The notes beneath the pieces were generated by a model. It saw only the letters and a list, made by a program, of their open reading frames with translations, was not told where the DNA came from and searched no databases. Of a DNA stretch of 64,000 nt, positions 50,206 to 60,420 are shown piece by piece. The position numbers and the translations under genes were made by a program. Numbering within the stretch: the stretch's first letter is position 1; each line of letters starts with the position of its first letter. This DNA is from an uncultured Micrococcales bacterium (lineage in GTDB: Bacteria > Actinomycetota > Actinomycetes > Actinomycetales > Microbacteriaceae): NCBI GenBank assembly GCA_913062975.1, contig CAJXZO010000001.1, forward strand, positions 62,001 through 126,000, written 5' to 3'.

Positions 50206-51517
50206 CTTCTCTGACCTGATAGTCGGCCCCCAAGGCGGTTAGCTTGTCGAGGAATTTTTCATAGCCACGACTAATCAGCTCAATGTTTGAAACAATTGAT
50301 TTGCCCTCAGCGGCCAAAGCTGCCACCACGTGGGAGAAACCACCGCGAAGGTCTGGCACTGCAATGTCAGCACCAACTAACTTGCTAGGGCCGCTGATTA
50401 CCGCTGAGTGATAAAAGTTTCTTCTTCCAAAGCGACAGGGGTGACCACCCAGGCACTCCCTATAAATCTGAATCTCCGCACCCATTTTGCGCAAGGCGTC
50501 TGTGAAGCCAAACCTGTTTTCATAAACAGTCTCATGCACAATGGAAAGACCCTTTGCCTGACTCAAAGCAACCACCAAGGGTTGTTGCCAGTCGGTCATG
50601 AATCCAGGATGAACATCCGTTTCAATCACCACCGGCCTTAGCTCACCACCGGGGTGGAAAAATCTGATGCCGTCGTCTTCAATTTCAAAAGCTCCACCAA
50701 TTTTTCTAAAAACGTTTAGGAAGGTGGTCATTTTTGTTTGCTCTGCTCCGCCAACAAAAATATCCCCGCCGGTTGCCAAAGCTGCCGCAGCCCAACTGGC
50801 CGCCTCGTTTCTGTCAAACACAGCTCGATGACTATAACCCTGCATCTTTTCAACACCCTCAATGCGGATGACTCGATCGGTGTCAACAGAAATAATCGCT
50901 CCCATTTTTTGCAAAATGGCAATTAGGTCAATAATCTCTGGCTCCACGGCCGCGCCGGTTAGCTCGGTGATTCCCTTTGCCCGAGTAGCACTCAGCAAAA
51001 CCTGCTCGGTGGCACCAACGCTGGGATAAGGAAGTTCAATCTTTGCGCCGGTAAGACCATTTGGAGCGCTGAGTCGAATGCCATCAATTTGTTTTTCAAC
51101 ATTTGCACCAAAGGCTCTTAGGACATCCAGGTGGTAATCAATTGGGCGATCTCCAATTTGACACCCTCCAAGTTGAGGAATGAATGCCTCACCCAGTTGG
51201 TGCAGAAGCGGACCACAAAAAAGAATTGGAATTCGGGATGATCCGGCGTGCGCGTCAATGTCGACAACCCTGGCCTGCTTCACAGCTGAGGTGTCCATGG
51301 TCATTACACCGTCTTCGTTGTGTGTAACCCTTACGCCGTGCAGGCTCAAAAGGCCAGAAACAACCTCAACATCGCGAATGTGCGGAACATCTCTCAAGGT
51401 GCTGGTGGAATCTGCCAACAGGGACGCAACCATTGCCTTGGTTACCAGGTTTTTGGCTCCACGAAGGTCCACTCGACCATTGAGCGGTTTACCCCCGTTG
51501 ATCACCAGCTGACCCAT
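50192..51517 (-). CDS. murA: UDP-N-acetylglucosamine 1-carboxyvinyltransferase (MurA); start trimmed to MGQLVINGG
   Basis: INGGKPLNGRVDLRGAKNLVTKAMVASLL and overall EPSP-synthase-like fold sequence. Confidence 0.93.
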   Translation of the reverse strand: MGQLVINGGKPLNGRVDLRGAKNLVTKAMVASLLADSTSTLRDVPHIRDVEVVSGLLSLHGVRVTHNEDGVMTMDTSAVKQARVVDIDAHAGSSRIPILFCGPLLHQLGEAFIPQLGGCQIGDRPIDYHLDVLRAFGANVEKQIDGIRLSAPNGLTGAKIELPYPSVGATEQVLLSATRAKGITELTGAAVEPEIIDLIAILQKMGAIISVDTDRVIRIEGVEKMQGYSHRAVFDRNEAASWAAAALATGGDIFVGGAEQTKMTTFLNVFRKIGGAFEIEDDGIRFFHPGGELRPVVIETDVHPGFMTDWQQPLVVALSQAKGLSIVHETVYENRFGFTDALRKMGAEIQIYRECLGGHPCRFGRRNFYHSAVISGPSKLVGADIAVPDLRGGFSHVVAALAAEGKSIVSNIELISRGYEKFLDKLTALGADYQVREDVRA

Positions 51518-52119
51518 TAGTCTCCTTTTACCGGGAGTGTCTTGGGTCTCCAAGACGCTCGACGGGATTCAAATTCCTCAATCTTGTCCTCATTCTGAAG
51601 GGTTATCCCGATATCGTCTAGCCCTTCGGAGAGACGCCACTTAGTGTATTCGTCTATCTCGAAATTAATCTCTAACTCACCGCATCGAACAACTTGCGAA
51701 GGCAGGTCAACTTCTAGTTCAATGCCTGGCTCAGACTCCATTTTTTCCCAGAGTTTGACTGTGTCGGTGTTCGAGATTACACCCGCGATAACCCCTTGCT
51801 TTCCGCAGTTACTTCTAAAAATGTCAGCAAACTTTGGAGAGAAAACAGCCTTGAAACCGTAATCACGCAGTGCCCAAACCGCGTGCTCCCGAGAAGAACC
51901 CGTTCCGAAATCACTACCAGCAACCAGCACCTGAGCTTTCTCATATTCAGGCTGATTCAACACAAAATCAGGGTCCTGCCGCAGAGTTGAAAACAGTCCA
52001 TCCTCGTAGCCTGTTTTTGCAATTCGTTTGAGATAAATCGCTGGGATTATTTGGTCGGTGTCAACATTGCTATAGCGGAAGGGGGCACCCACTCCGGTGA
52101 AATTAGATATCTTCTCCAA
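51517..52119 (-). CDS. leuD: 3-isopropylmalate dehydratase small subunit
   Basis: [38 protein letters not shown]. Confidence 0.97.
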   Translation of the reverse strand: MEKISNFTGVGAPFRYSNVDTDQIIPAIYLKRIAKTGYEDGLFSTLRQDPDFVLNQPEYEKAQVLVAGSDFGTGSSREHAVWALRDYGFKAVFSPKFADIFRSNCGKQGVIAGVISNTDTVKLWEKMESEPGIELEVDLPSQVVRCGELEINFEIDEYTKWRLSEGLDDIGITLQNEDKIEEFESRRASWRPKTLPVKGD

Positions 52120-52122
52120 AAC

Positions 52123-53535
52123 TCAATCCTCCAAATCACTTGGTGCACTCAAGGTTCCCCTGATCGCGGTAGCTGCTGCAACCACTGGACTAACCAGATG
52201 TGTGCGAGCATTTTTGCCCTGCCTCCCTACAAAGTTCCTGTTGGAGGTGCTGGCAGCTCGCTTAAACTCACCCACCTTGTCAGGGTTCATACCCAAGCAG
52301 GCTGAACAACCTGCAAATCTCCATTCGGCACCAAAGTCTTTGAAGATTTTGTCTAAGCCCTCAGACTCAGCTTCAATCCGAACCTTTTGAGATCCTGGTA
52401 CCACCATCATGGTCAGTCCTTCAGCAAGTTTCTTGCCTTTGACCAACTTGGCAGCTGCTCGCAGGTCTTCAATTCTTGAATTTGTGCAGGAACCCAAAAA
52501 CACAGTGTCAACTCGGATGTCTTTCATCTTGGTTCCAGGCTGCAGATCCATGTATTGCAAGGACTTCTCCGCACTCTCTTGATCTGATGCCAAGTCAAAA
52601 GAATCTGGAGATGGCACCTCGCCCATAAGCGAAACTCCCTGTCCAGGGTTGGTTCCCCAAGTCACAAACGGATCTAGCTCGTCGGCGTTAATAAAGATTT
52701 CCTTATCAAACTCTGCTCCATCATCGGTTTTCAGGGTCTTCCAATACTCCATTGCCTCATCCCAGTCCTCGCCAGCTGGAGCATGCGGCCTTCCCTTCAA
52801 ATAATCAAAAGTAATCTGATCTGGAGCAACCATGCCAGCTCTCGCACCAGCTTCGATTGACATATTGCAGATAGTCATTCGGCCTTCCATGGAAAGCTCC
52901 CTGATTGCACTGCCGCGGTATTCCAAAACATATCCCTGGCCGCCGCCGGTGCCTATTTCGGCAATGATTGCCAAAATGATGTCTTTGGCACTAACGCCCG
53001 GGCGCAAGCTTCCCTCAACATTTATGGCCATTGTTTTGAATGGCGTCAGAGGCAAGGTTTGAGTCGCCAAAACGTGCTCAACCTCACTTGTTCCAATTCC
53101 CATTGCAAGGGCTCCGAAGGCACCATGGGTGGAGGTGTGGCTGTCACCGCAGACAACGGTGATTCCCGGCATGGTCAGACCCAGTTGAGGTCCCACCACG
53201 TGCACGATTCCCTGGTTCTTATCTCCCAGAGAGTGAATTCTCACACCGTATTGCTCGGTGTTGTCTCTTAGTGCCTGAACCTGCTTCGCACTGGTTGGCT
53301 CGGCAATTGGTAGGTGAATGTCTTTAGTTGGGGTGTTGTGATCTTCAGTGGCGATGGTCAGATCCCTGCGACGAATGTCTCGACTTTCCAACCTCAAACC
53401 GTCAAAAGCCTGCGGAGAGGTGACCTCGTGAATCAGGTGCAGGTCGATGTATATGAGGTCGGGCGCACCGTTTTCACCTTTGACCACCAAGTGGTCTCGC
53501 CAAAGTTTCTCTGCGAGTGTCAGTTTTTCTGCCAA
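52123..53535 (-). CDS. leuC: 3-isopropylmalate dehydratase large subunit (TTG start)
   Basis: [64 protein letters not shown]. Confidence 0.97.
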   Translation of the reverse strand: MAEKLTLAEKLWRDHLVVKGENGAPDLIYIDLHLIHEVTSPQAFDGLRLESRDIRRRDLTIATEDHNTPTKDIHLPIAEPTSAKQVQALRDNTEQYGVRIHSLGDKNQGIVHVVGPQLGLTMPGITVVCGDSHTSTHGAFGALAMGIGTSEVEHVLATQTLPLTPFKTMAINVEGSLRPGVSAKDIILAIIAEIGTGGGQGYVLEYRGSAIRELSMEGRMTICNMSIEAGARAGMVAPDQITFDYLKGRPHAPAGEDWDEAMEYWKTLKTDDGAEFDKEIFINADELDPFVTWGTNPGQGVSLMGEVPSPDSFDLASDQESAEKSLQYMDLQPGTKMKDIRVDTVFLGSCTNSRIEDLRAAAKLVKGKKLAEGLTMMVVPGSQKVRIEAESEGLDKIFKDFGAEWRFAGCSACLGMNPDKVGEFKRAASTSNRNFVGRQGKNARTHLVSPVVAAATAIRGTLSAPSDLED

Positions 53536-53577
53536 TTTTTCCTCAATCCATGAAGTCTCCCTATTTTAGCGCAGTGT

Positions 53578-53583
53578 TATTCT
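53578..53583 (+). promoter_or_regulatory. Candidate -10 box TATTCT, 6 nt from MFS ATG
   Basis: TATTCT-GCGTCC-ATG. Confidence 0.5.
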
Positions 53584-53589
53584 GCGTCC

Positions 53590-54843
53590 ATGGCTTCCGC
53601 TCCAACAATAAATCGTCAGAGTGACTTCCCATTTGAACAATTGCAGAAGCGCACGGTGAAGGTGCTGGCGGCAGGTCAGATGATGGGAGGCTTTGGATTA
53701 GGTGCCACATTATCCGTTGGTGCCCTGCTAGCCGCAGAAATCATCGGTGCTGAGCTGAGCGGTTTGGCAGCCACGCTATCTGCCATGGGTGCTGCTGCTT
53801 GGGCAATGCCGCTGGCTAATCTGGCAGGCAAATACGGTCGCAGAATTGCTCTGGCAACAGGAGCAGCGTTGGCCATTTCCGGAGCTGGATTAATCGTATT
53901 TAGTGCCTCTATTGAAAATTCTTTTCTGTTGATGATCTCTTTATTTTTATTGGGTTCCGCAACAGCGGTTCAATTGCAGGCAAGGTTTGCTGCCACCGAT
54001 CTTCCTTGCAAAAGAGCTACCGGTAGGGATCTTTCAATCGTGGTTTGGGCGACCACGGTGGGTGCGGTGGTTGGTCCAAACATGTTTGGACCAGGTGAGT
54101 GGTTTGGCTCCTTGATTGGCATGCCCGAACTAACGGGACCGTTTGCCTTCACTTTGTTGGCTCAATTAATCTCAACATCTATTTTCTGGTTTGGGTTGCG
54201 ACCCGATCCGCTGATTGTCGCCCGCAAGGAAGCAGGCATCGAGCCACGTGGCAAATCAGTCAATTTCAAGGCAGCTCTAGAAGTTATTAGGAAATATCCA
54301 ATGGCTGGATATGCGGTGATGACCATTGCTCTCAGTCACATGGTGATGGTGTCTGTGATGAGCATGACCCCGGTGCATCTTCACTCCGCAGGTAATGACC
54401 TAACAGCTGTTGGCTTCACCATTAGCATGCATATCGCTGGGATGTATGCCTTTGCGCCTCTGTTTGGAATCATGAGCGACAAGGTGGGAACGGTAAAAAC
54501 AGTTTTGCTTGGGCAGCTAATCTTCTTGATTTCACTGACCATCTCAGGCTTTGGCCAAAGTGATTACTGGCTTGTGTTTATAGGTCTTTTCTTTTTGGGG
54601 CTGGGCTGGTCAGCTGCCACGGTTGCAGCCTCGGCTCTTATTAGCGAGGTTGTGCCAACAGGAGAAAGAACCAAGGTTCAAGGCTTCAGTGACACACTCA
54701 TGAACCTGGCAGGGGCCTTTGGTGGCGCAATTGCTGGAGTAATTCTTGTGAACTTCACCTTCGGTGGGCTAAACGCAGCAGCATTTATTCCAGTTGTAAT
54801 GATTGTTATTGCCACCAGCTTTTCCGCTCGCTGGCAGAAATAA
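53590..54843 (+). CDS. MFS transporter
   Basis: 417 aa, ~12 TM segments; LANLAGKYGRRIALATGA and PLFGIMSDKVGTVKTVLLG MFS loops. Confidence 0.92.
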   Translation: MASAPTINRQSDFPFEQLQKRTVKVLAAGQMMGGFGLGATLSVGALLAAEIIGAELSGLAATLSAMGAAAWAMPLANLAGKYGRRIALATGAALAISGAGLIVFSASIENSFLLMISLFLLGSATAVQLQARFAATDLPCKRATGRDLSIVVWATTVGAVVGPNMFGPGEWFGSLIGMPELTGPFAFTLLAQLISTSIFWFGLRPDPLIVARKEAGIEPRGKSVNFKAALEVIRKYPMAGYAVMTIALSHMVMVSVMSMTPVHLHSAGNDLTAVGFTISMHIAGMYAFAPLFGIMSDKVGTVKTVLLGQLIFLISLTISGFGQSDYWLVFIGLFFLGLGWSAATVAASALISEVVPTGERTKVQGFSDTLMNLAGAFGGAIAGVILVNFTFGGLNAAAFIPVVMIVIATSFSARWQK

Positions 54844-54845
54844 AA

Positions 54846-54881
54846 AACTCGCTCCCAAGCTTTTGGCGTTGAGAGCGAGTT
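54846..54881. terminator. Hairpin terminator, likely shared between tRNA-Glu (-) and MFS gene (+)
   Basis: Stem AACTCGCTC/GAGCGAGTT; minus-strand continuation GAGTTTTTTATTTC gives the T-tract. Confidence 0.75.
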
Positions 54882-54884
54882 TAG

Positions 54885-54957
54885 TGACCCCAGCGGGATT
54901 TGAACCCGCGCTACCGCCGTGAGAGGGCGGCGTCCTAGGCCGCTAAACGATGGGGCC
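54885..54957 (-). tRNA. tRNA-Glu (anticodon CTC), CCA not encoded
   Basis: GGCCCCATCGTTTAGCGGCCTAGGACGCCGCCCTCTCACGGCGGTAGCGCGGGTTCAAATCCCGCTGGGGTCA; stem CCGCC-CTCTCAC-GGCGG. Confidence 0.94.
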
Positions 54958-55001
54958 GAGAACTAGGAAAGTATTCCACAATTTTGACCTCATTGCAAAG
55001 C

Positions 55002-55862
55002 TTAGATCGCCAATCTAATAACGCCAGGCAATAACTCCGCTTTATAGCCACCAAAGCCCAATGGCTCACCATCGGCATAGATGTCAACATCGGCCTTCAG
55101 TTGCAATGACCTCAGCTGCTCAGCCGATACTGCTGGATGACCCAGATGTGTCCCCAAATAAACCCTTGGAAAAACAGTCAGTAACTCCGGCTTTGAAATG
55201 GTCGAAACCTTGAATAGCTCCAAGCTTGAGTCATCAAGTTTTGAGTGAGGGACAATCTTCATACCCCCTCCAAAGATTCCTGAATTTGTCAGTGAGCAAA
55301 GCATTCCCTTGAATTTCTCTGTCTTGTCGTGAATTGTCAGTTCATAGTCAAGAGCTCTGAAACTTGGAAGTTGATTGATAAGACCTATTGGGTATTTCAA
55401 AAAACCACCAAATTTGAAATTATTGGCTTTTTTGTTCACGAATGAATCAAGACCTGCAGAGACGGTGCCGATGGTGACAAACTCTCCCAAGTTGGTTTGA
55501 AGCTGAATCGCATCTATAGTTTGAAACTTTTCTAGCCTTAGTCCCTGGTGCAAAATCTCAGGAATCTTTTTTGAGGTCAACTCAAGCTTTCTGGCGGCAT
55601 CATTCCCGCTTCCAGCGGGAATAACAATCAGCTTGGCTTTGGTCTCAACCACGTATTTCAAAACAGATTGCAGTGTTCCATCGCCACCGATAATGATTAC
55701 CGTGCTTGGCTTTTCCCTCAAAAGATTGGCTTGCATCTGCTCTGGCGTGTCACCTGAAAGAATTTTGTATTGAATTGAATTTGCATAGAGATAATCCACC
55801 GCGATTGCAGAAGCTTTTTTAAAACCACCTCCGGCATTTGGATTAATTACCAATCCCAGCAT
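55002..55862 (-). CDS. Diacylglycerol kinase / lipid kinase family protein
   Basis: LVINPNAGGGFKKA, IIIGGDGTLQSVL, IPAGSGNDAARKL. Confidence 0.92.
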   Translation of the reverse strand: MLGLVINPNAGGGFKKASAIAVDYLYANSIQYKILSGDTPEQMQANLLREKPSTVIIIGGDGTLQSVLKYVVETKAKLIVIPAGSGNDAARKLELTSKKIPEILHQGLRLEKFQTIDAIQLQTNLGEFVTIGTVSAGLDSFVNKKANNFKFGGFLKYPIGLINQLPSFRALDYELTIHDKTEKFKGMLCSLTNSGIFGGGMKIVPHSKLDDSSLELFKVSTISKPELLTVFPRVYLGTHLGHPAVSAEQLRSLQLKADVDIYADGEPLGFGGYKAELLPGVIRLAI

Positions 55863-55909
55863 CATCGCTCCAATCAACCCACATAAATTTAGACTGTAAG
55901 CGGAGATAA

Positions 55910-56545
55910 ATGATGAAGATTACAAAATTTAGCCACGCCTGTTTGAAGCTTGAAGAAAATGGTGAGACTATCTGGATTGACCCGGGTAACTTCAGCGAAG
56001 ACTTTAAGGCCGAAACAGCAGTCGCAACCGTGATCACCCACCTGCACGATGATCACTGCGATCAATCAAAAATAGAAAAGCTTTTGAAGCTAAATCCAGA
56101 CATGAAAATCTTCTCGACATCAGAGGTTGCCGAAAAATTGGCAGGCATTGATGTTGGGGTGATTTATCACGGAGACATGCACAAAGTTGGAGGCTTTGAA
56201 TTAGAGTTTTTTGGTGACCTGCACCAAGAGATTCACAGATCAATACCACTGGTTCAAAACACCGCGGTGATGATCAATCGGGTTCTTTACTACCCCGGAG
56301 ACAGCTACACTCCATGCGATTATGAAGTGGAGGTGTTGGCCATGCCCTCCAGTGCTCCGTGGCTGAAAATTGCTGATGTGATTGATTTCCTGAACCTAGT
56401 CAAACCAAAAAAGGTATTCCCCACACACAATGCTCTGCTGAGTGAAATTGGTCACCAACTTCAAAACTCCAGAATTCAGCAGGTCACGGAATCCAACGGT
56501 GGCGAATTTAGGTACCTTGAGCCAGGTCAGAGCTGGGAGCTATAG
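55910..56545 (+). CDS. MBL-fold metallohydrolase
   Basis: THLHDDHCD metal-binding motif, KVFPTHNAL; CGGAGATAAATG start context. Confidence 0.9.
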   Translation: MMKITKFSHACLKLEENGETIWIDPGNFSEDFKAETAVATVITHLHDDHCDQSKIEKLLKLNPDMKIFSTSEVAEKLAGIDVGVIYHGDMHKVGGFELEFFGDLHQEIHRSIPLVQNTAVMINRVLYYPGDSYTPCDYEVEVLAMPSSAPWLKIADVIDFLNLVKPKKVFPTHNALLSEIGHQLQNSRIQQVTESNGGEFRYLEPGQSWEL

Positions 56546-56923
56546 AGCGACTATCAGAGCACTAGCGGTCATGCCGAGAGCTATAGGAGACCAAAGTGCG
56601 CGGTCAGACTTGAACCTGGGAAGGTAGCTGACCAGTGATGCGATAAACAGAACTAGGAAAATAGCCCAATTGGCATCAGCTCTTCCTGCTTCATCAAGCA
56701 GGCTTGGCAGCACCCTGGCTTCTGCCAGATAGTGACCCGCAAGAGCAAGTGCGAGCAGTGCAGCAGAAACACTGACTAAACGGTAGTTATTGGAAAGCTT
56801 GCCCAAGTACTCCCCGCCAAAGGCGACTCTGCCCGCAGACCAGTTCAGGGCCAGAGAGAGTTGAAAAACAGCAAGCATTACAAAACAAACAACTAAGAAC
56901 CAATTGGCAAAGTATTCAAGCAT
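56540..56923 (-). CDS. Hypothetical small membrane protein
   Basis: 127 aa, four hydrophobic segments. Confidence 0.7.
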   Translation of the reverse strand: MLEYFANWFLVVCFVMLAVFQLSLALNWSAGRVAFGGEYLGKLSNNYRLVSVSAALLALALAGHYLAEARVLPSLLDEAGRADANWAIFLVLFIASLVSYLPRFKSDRALWSPIALGMTASALIVAL

Positions 56924-56933
56924 ATATTCCTTG

Positions 56934-57005
56934 CTGGGGTACCTGGACTCGAACCAAGAACAAATGAACCAGAATCATCCGTGTTGCCAATTACACCATA
57001 CCCCA
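56934..57005 (-). tRNA. tRNA-Gln (anticodon CTG), CCA not encoded
   Basis: TGGGGTATGGTGTAATTGGCAACACGGATGATTCTGGTTCATTTGTTCTTGGTTCGAGTCCAGGTACCCCAG; stem GATGA-TTCTGGT-TCATT. Confidence 0.93.
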
Positions 57006-57038
57006 AGGGTTGAGCCCACTTCGGCTCGAGCCCCTATC

Positions 57039-58547
57039 CTAGCGCGAAGCAACTATGGAAGGAAACTGTTGAAGCCTTTCAATCGATTTTTCACGTCCCA
57101 AGATCTCCATGGATTCAAAAAGTGGTGGTGAAACCCTTCTTCCGCTGATTGCAGATCGAAGGGGTCCGAATGCAATTCTCGGCTTGAGTTCCATGGACTC
57201 AATCAAAACCTGTTGCAGTGAAGACTGGATTGACTCAGTTTCCCAATTTTCCAGTTGATTCAATGCGGTTACTGATTTTTCAATAATCTCAGATGTGTTT
57301 TCTGGCATTTTCTTAAGCGCATCATCTGCATAATCCAGTTTTTCAACAAACAAGAATCTGACCATTTCGACGGCTTCACTCAAGACCGTTATCCGCTCCT
57401 GAATCAAAGGCGCTACCTGCTTCAAAGCAGAAAGCTGCTCATCTGTTGGATCTGCATCAATCAATCCACCATCCTGCAAATAAGGAATCAACCTGGACTC
57501 AAAATCAGCAGGTTCCAAAAGTCTTATATGGGCAGCATTGATGGCCTCTGCCTTGGCTTGATCAAACCGAGCTGGGTTTGGGTTTACATTCTCAACTTCA
57601 AAGTTGTCGCAAAGCTCTTCAAGAGTGAATATATCTCTGTCTGGTCCAATCGACCATCCCAGCAAAGCCAAGTAGTTAAGCAAGCCCTCGTGGATGAAGC
57701 CACGCTCCTTGTGCAAAAACAGATTGCTCTCAGGGTCCCGCTTCGAAAGCTTTTTGTTTCCCTCGCCCATCACAAACGGCAAATGTCCAAACTTTGGAAT
57801 GAACTCAGTGATGCCCGCTTCAAACATTGCGTTATATAAAACAATCTGACGCGGGGTAGAACTGAGCAGGTCCTCTCCCCTGAGCACGTGGGTGATCCCC
57901 ATCAGTGCATCATCAACGGGGTTTACCAATGTGTAAAGAGGGTCACCCGTTGGTCTCACCACAACGAAGTCTGGAAACGAACCCGCCGGAAAACTAATCT
58001 CACCACGAACCAGGTCGTTGAACTTAATCTCTTGGTCTGGAACGCGTACTCGAAGGGCTGGTTGTCTACCCTCGTCTAAATAAGCCTGTCGTTGTTGTTC
58101 AGATAGATCGCGCTCGCTGTTGTCATAACCAAGCTGCACTGGACGATTGTTGTCAATGTTTCGCTGCTTGATCTCATCTCCGGTTAGGAAACTCTCATAG
58201 ACATGACCAGTTTCAACTAACTGGGCAATCACCTCTTGGTATTTTTCTCGTCTTTCGCTTTGTCGGTATGGACCGAAATCTCCTCCGACCGAATGGCCCT
58301 CATCCCAGTGAATGCCCAGCCAGTGAAGCCCATGAATGATCTGATTCAGGGATTCTTCGCTGTCTCGGGAGCTGTCAGTGTCTTCCACTCTGAATATGAA
58401 CTTGCCACCGTGACGTCTTGCATAGGCCCAGTTGAATAGCGCTGTTCTAATTAGACCAACATGCGGAATTCCAGTTGGCGATGGAGAGAAGCGGACACGT
58501 ATATCTGAGCCTGAAGCGCTGGTGATGGGAGCTGAAATTTTAGACAT
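57039..58547 (-). CDS. gltX: Glutamyl-tRNA synthetase
   Basis: [46 protein letters not shown]. Confidence 0.97.
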   Translation of the reverse strand: MSKISAPITSASGSDIRVRFSPSPTGIPHVGLIRTALFNWAYARRHGGKFIFRVEDTDSSRDSEESLNQIIHGLHWLGIHWDEGHSVGGDFGPYRQSERREKYQEVIAQLVETGHVYESFLTGDEIKQRNIDNNRPVQLGYDNSERDLSEQQRQAYLDEGRQPALRVRVPDQEIKFNDLVRGEISFPAGSFPDFVVVRPTGDPLYTLVNPVDDALMGITHVLRGEDLLSSTPRQIVLYNAMFEAGITEFIPKFGHLPFVMGEGNKKLSKRDPESNLFLHKERGFIHEGLLNYLALLGWSIGPDRDIFTLEELCDNFEVENVNPNPARFDQAKAEAINAAHIRLLEPADFESRLIPYLQDGGLIDADPTDEQLSALKQVAPLIQERITVLSEAVEMVRFLFVEKLDYADDALKKMPENTSEIIEKSVTALNQLENWETESIQSSLQQVLIESMELKPRIAFGPLRSAISGRRVSPPLFESMEILGREKSIERLQQFPSIVASR

Positions 58548-58559
58548 AACTTGATAAGT

Positions 58560-59315
58560 CTAGGTAACGGGGTTTATCAAGGTGCCGACTCCCTCAATTT
58601 CACATTCGACAACATCTCCACTGTCGATTTTTGAAATACCCGCAGGAGATCCTGTGACAATTACATCCCCCGGTAGCAGGGTGACATTTTCACTAACGTA
58701 GCTGACAAGTTCTAAAGGCTTGAAATTCATGTCTGAAATCGAGGCTTTCTGTCTAACTTCACCATTCACTCGAGACTCAATCACTTGGTCATCAGGGTCG
58801 AACTCGGTTTCAATCCATGGGCCTACTGGGCAGAATGTGTCAAAGCCTTTTGATCTCGCCCACTGCAAATCACTGAACTGCAAATCCCTGGCCGTCACAT
58901 CATTGGCAACCGTATATCCCCAGATGTGTTCCGCAGCATCGGCAACTGAAACATTTTTAGTCAGCTTGCCAATGACAACTGCAAGCTCAATCTCCAACTC
59001 CACCTGATTGCTCTGATGAGGCAGTTGAACATGGTCCCCTGGACCAATAACGGCAGTGTTTGGTTTGAAAAACATCAGTGGTTCATCCGGAACATCTTGA
59101 CCAATCTCCATGGCGTGAGCGCGGTAATTCATGCCAATGCAAACAATCTTCGATGGAAGTGTCGGTGACAAAAGCTTCACCTCTTTGATCGCTACTCGCT
59201 CACCATTTGACTCGTAGCCATCAACCAGCGGATGTCCTTTCAAAACAGCAAGCTCTGGCCCATCAACCACTGCATACTTGGGCACTTCACCATCACTGAA
59301 TCGAGCTATTCGCAT
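58560..59315 (-). CDS. Fumarylacetoacetate hydrolase (FAH) family protein
   Basis: KIVCIGMNYRAHAMEIG, GYTVANDVTARDLQ, LLPGDVIVTGSPAGI. Confidence 0.94.
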   Translation of the reverse strand: MRIARFSDGEVPKYAVVDGPELAVLKGHPLVDGYESNGERVAIKEVKLLSPTLPSKIVCIGMNYRAHAMEIGQDVPDEPLMFFKPNTAVIGPGDHVQLPHQSNQVELEIELAVVIGKLTKNVSVADAAEHIWGYTVANDVTARDLQFSDLQWARSKGFDTFCPVGPWIETEFDPDDQVIESRVNGEVRQKASISDMNFKPLELVSYVSENVTLLPGDVIVTGSPAGISKIDSGDVVECEIEGVGTLINPVT

Positions 59316-60410
59316 TTATTTTACACCTAACTTGTGCATCCAACCGTGTCGGTCCTCAACCCTGCCATATTGAATCCCCGTCAACTCTTCCCTTAGTGAA
59401 ACAGTCAACTCCCCAGGCTTTGCGTTTTCATTACCAATTGTTTCTTCAGTTGAGATCAGCTGCCCAATTGGTGTGATCACCGCAGCCGTTCCACAAGCAA
59501 AGGCCTCGATAATCTCTCCCGAGTTCATTCCCTCACGAATTTCTGAAAGGGTGATCTTTCGTTGATGAACATCAATGTTTCTGTCTTCAAGCAAAGTCAC
59601 GATGCTGTCTCTGGTGATTCCACGAAGGATTGTTCCATCCAGCGAAGGTGTCAGCACAGAGCCATCTTTTTTCACAAAGAAGATGTTCATGCCTCCTAGC
59701 TCTTCGATGTATTCACCGGTTTCAGCGTCTAAAAACAAAACTTGTGAGCAGCCGTTGTCCTGCCCCTCTTGCTGAGCCAACAAGCTGGCCGCATAGTTTC
59801 CACCGGTTTTAGCCTCACCAGTTCCAAATCTGCCAGCTCGAGCACTTCCCAGAGCAATCCATATCTTCACAGGCTTCAGGCCTCCCGTGAAATAGGGGCC
59901 AACTGGGGATGCAATCAATCGATACTCCGCGCGATTTGCGGCTCTAACGCCGAGATAGTTTTCAGCAGCGATAATGAAAGGCCTGAAATAAAGGGTTTTT
60001 TCCTTCTCGGGCTCAGGGACCCACGATCCATCAACTTTGATTAGCTCATGCAGAGACTGAATAAAAAGCTTCTCGGGTAGTTCAGGAAGCGCCATCCGCT
60101 TCGCACTTTTCTGCAATCTCTTGGCATTTTCCGCTGGTCTGAATGTCCAAATAGAACCATCCTCGTGACGGTAGGACTTGATGCCTTCAAAAACTTCTTG
60201 ACCATAGTGCAAAACTGCTGCTGATGGATCAAGCTGGATGGGTCCGTAGGGAATTACCTCAGCCTGGTGCCAGCCTCTACCCTTTTCCCAATAGATGGCC
60301 ACTTGGTGGTCGGTGAAGTGGGTTCCGAAAGTTGGGTTGGCCAAAATTGCCTCGCGCGCAACATCGGGCAGCGGATACTGATTTAACGACTGGTGGAACT
60401 CAACGCTCAT
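59316..60410 (-). CDS. ilvE: Branched-chain amino acid aminotransferase (start trimmed to MSVEFHQSL)
   Basis: LHYGQEVFEGIKSYRHEDGSIWTFRP, AKTGGNYAASLLAQ, EELGGMNIFFV. Confidence 0.96.
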   Translation of the reverse strand: MSVEFHQSLNQYPLPDVAREAILANPTFGTHFTDHQVAIYWEKGRGWHQAEVIPYGPIQLDPSAAVLHYGQEVFEGIKSYRHEDGSIWTFRPAENAKRLQKSAKRMALPELPEKLFIQSLHELIKVDGSWVPEPEKEKTLYFRPFIIAAENYLGVRAANRAEYRLIASPVGPYFTGGLKPVKIWIALGSARAGRFGTGEAKTGGNYAASLLAQQEGQDNGCSQVLFLDAETGEYIEELGGMNIFFVKKDGSVLTPSLDGTILRGITRDSIVTLLEDRNIDVHQRKITLSEIREGMNSGEIIEAFACGTAAVITPIGQLISTEETIGNENAKPGELTVSLREELTGIQYGRVEDRHGWMHKLGVK

Positions 60411-60420
60411 AATTTCCTCT

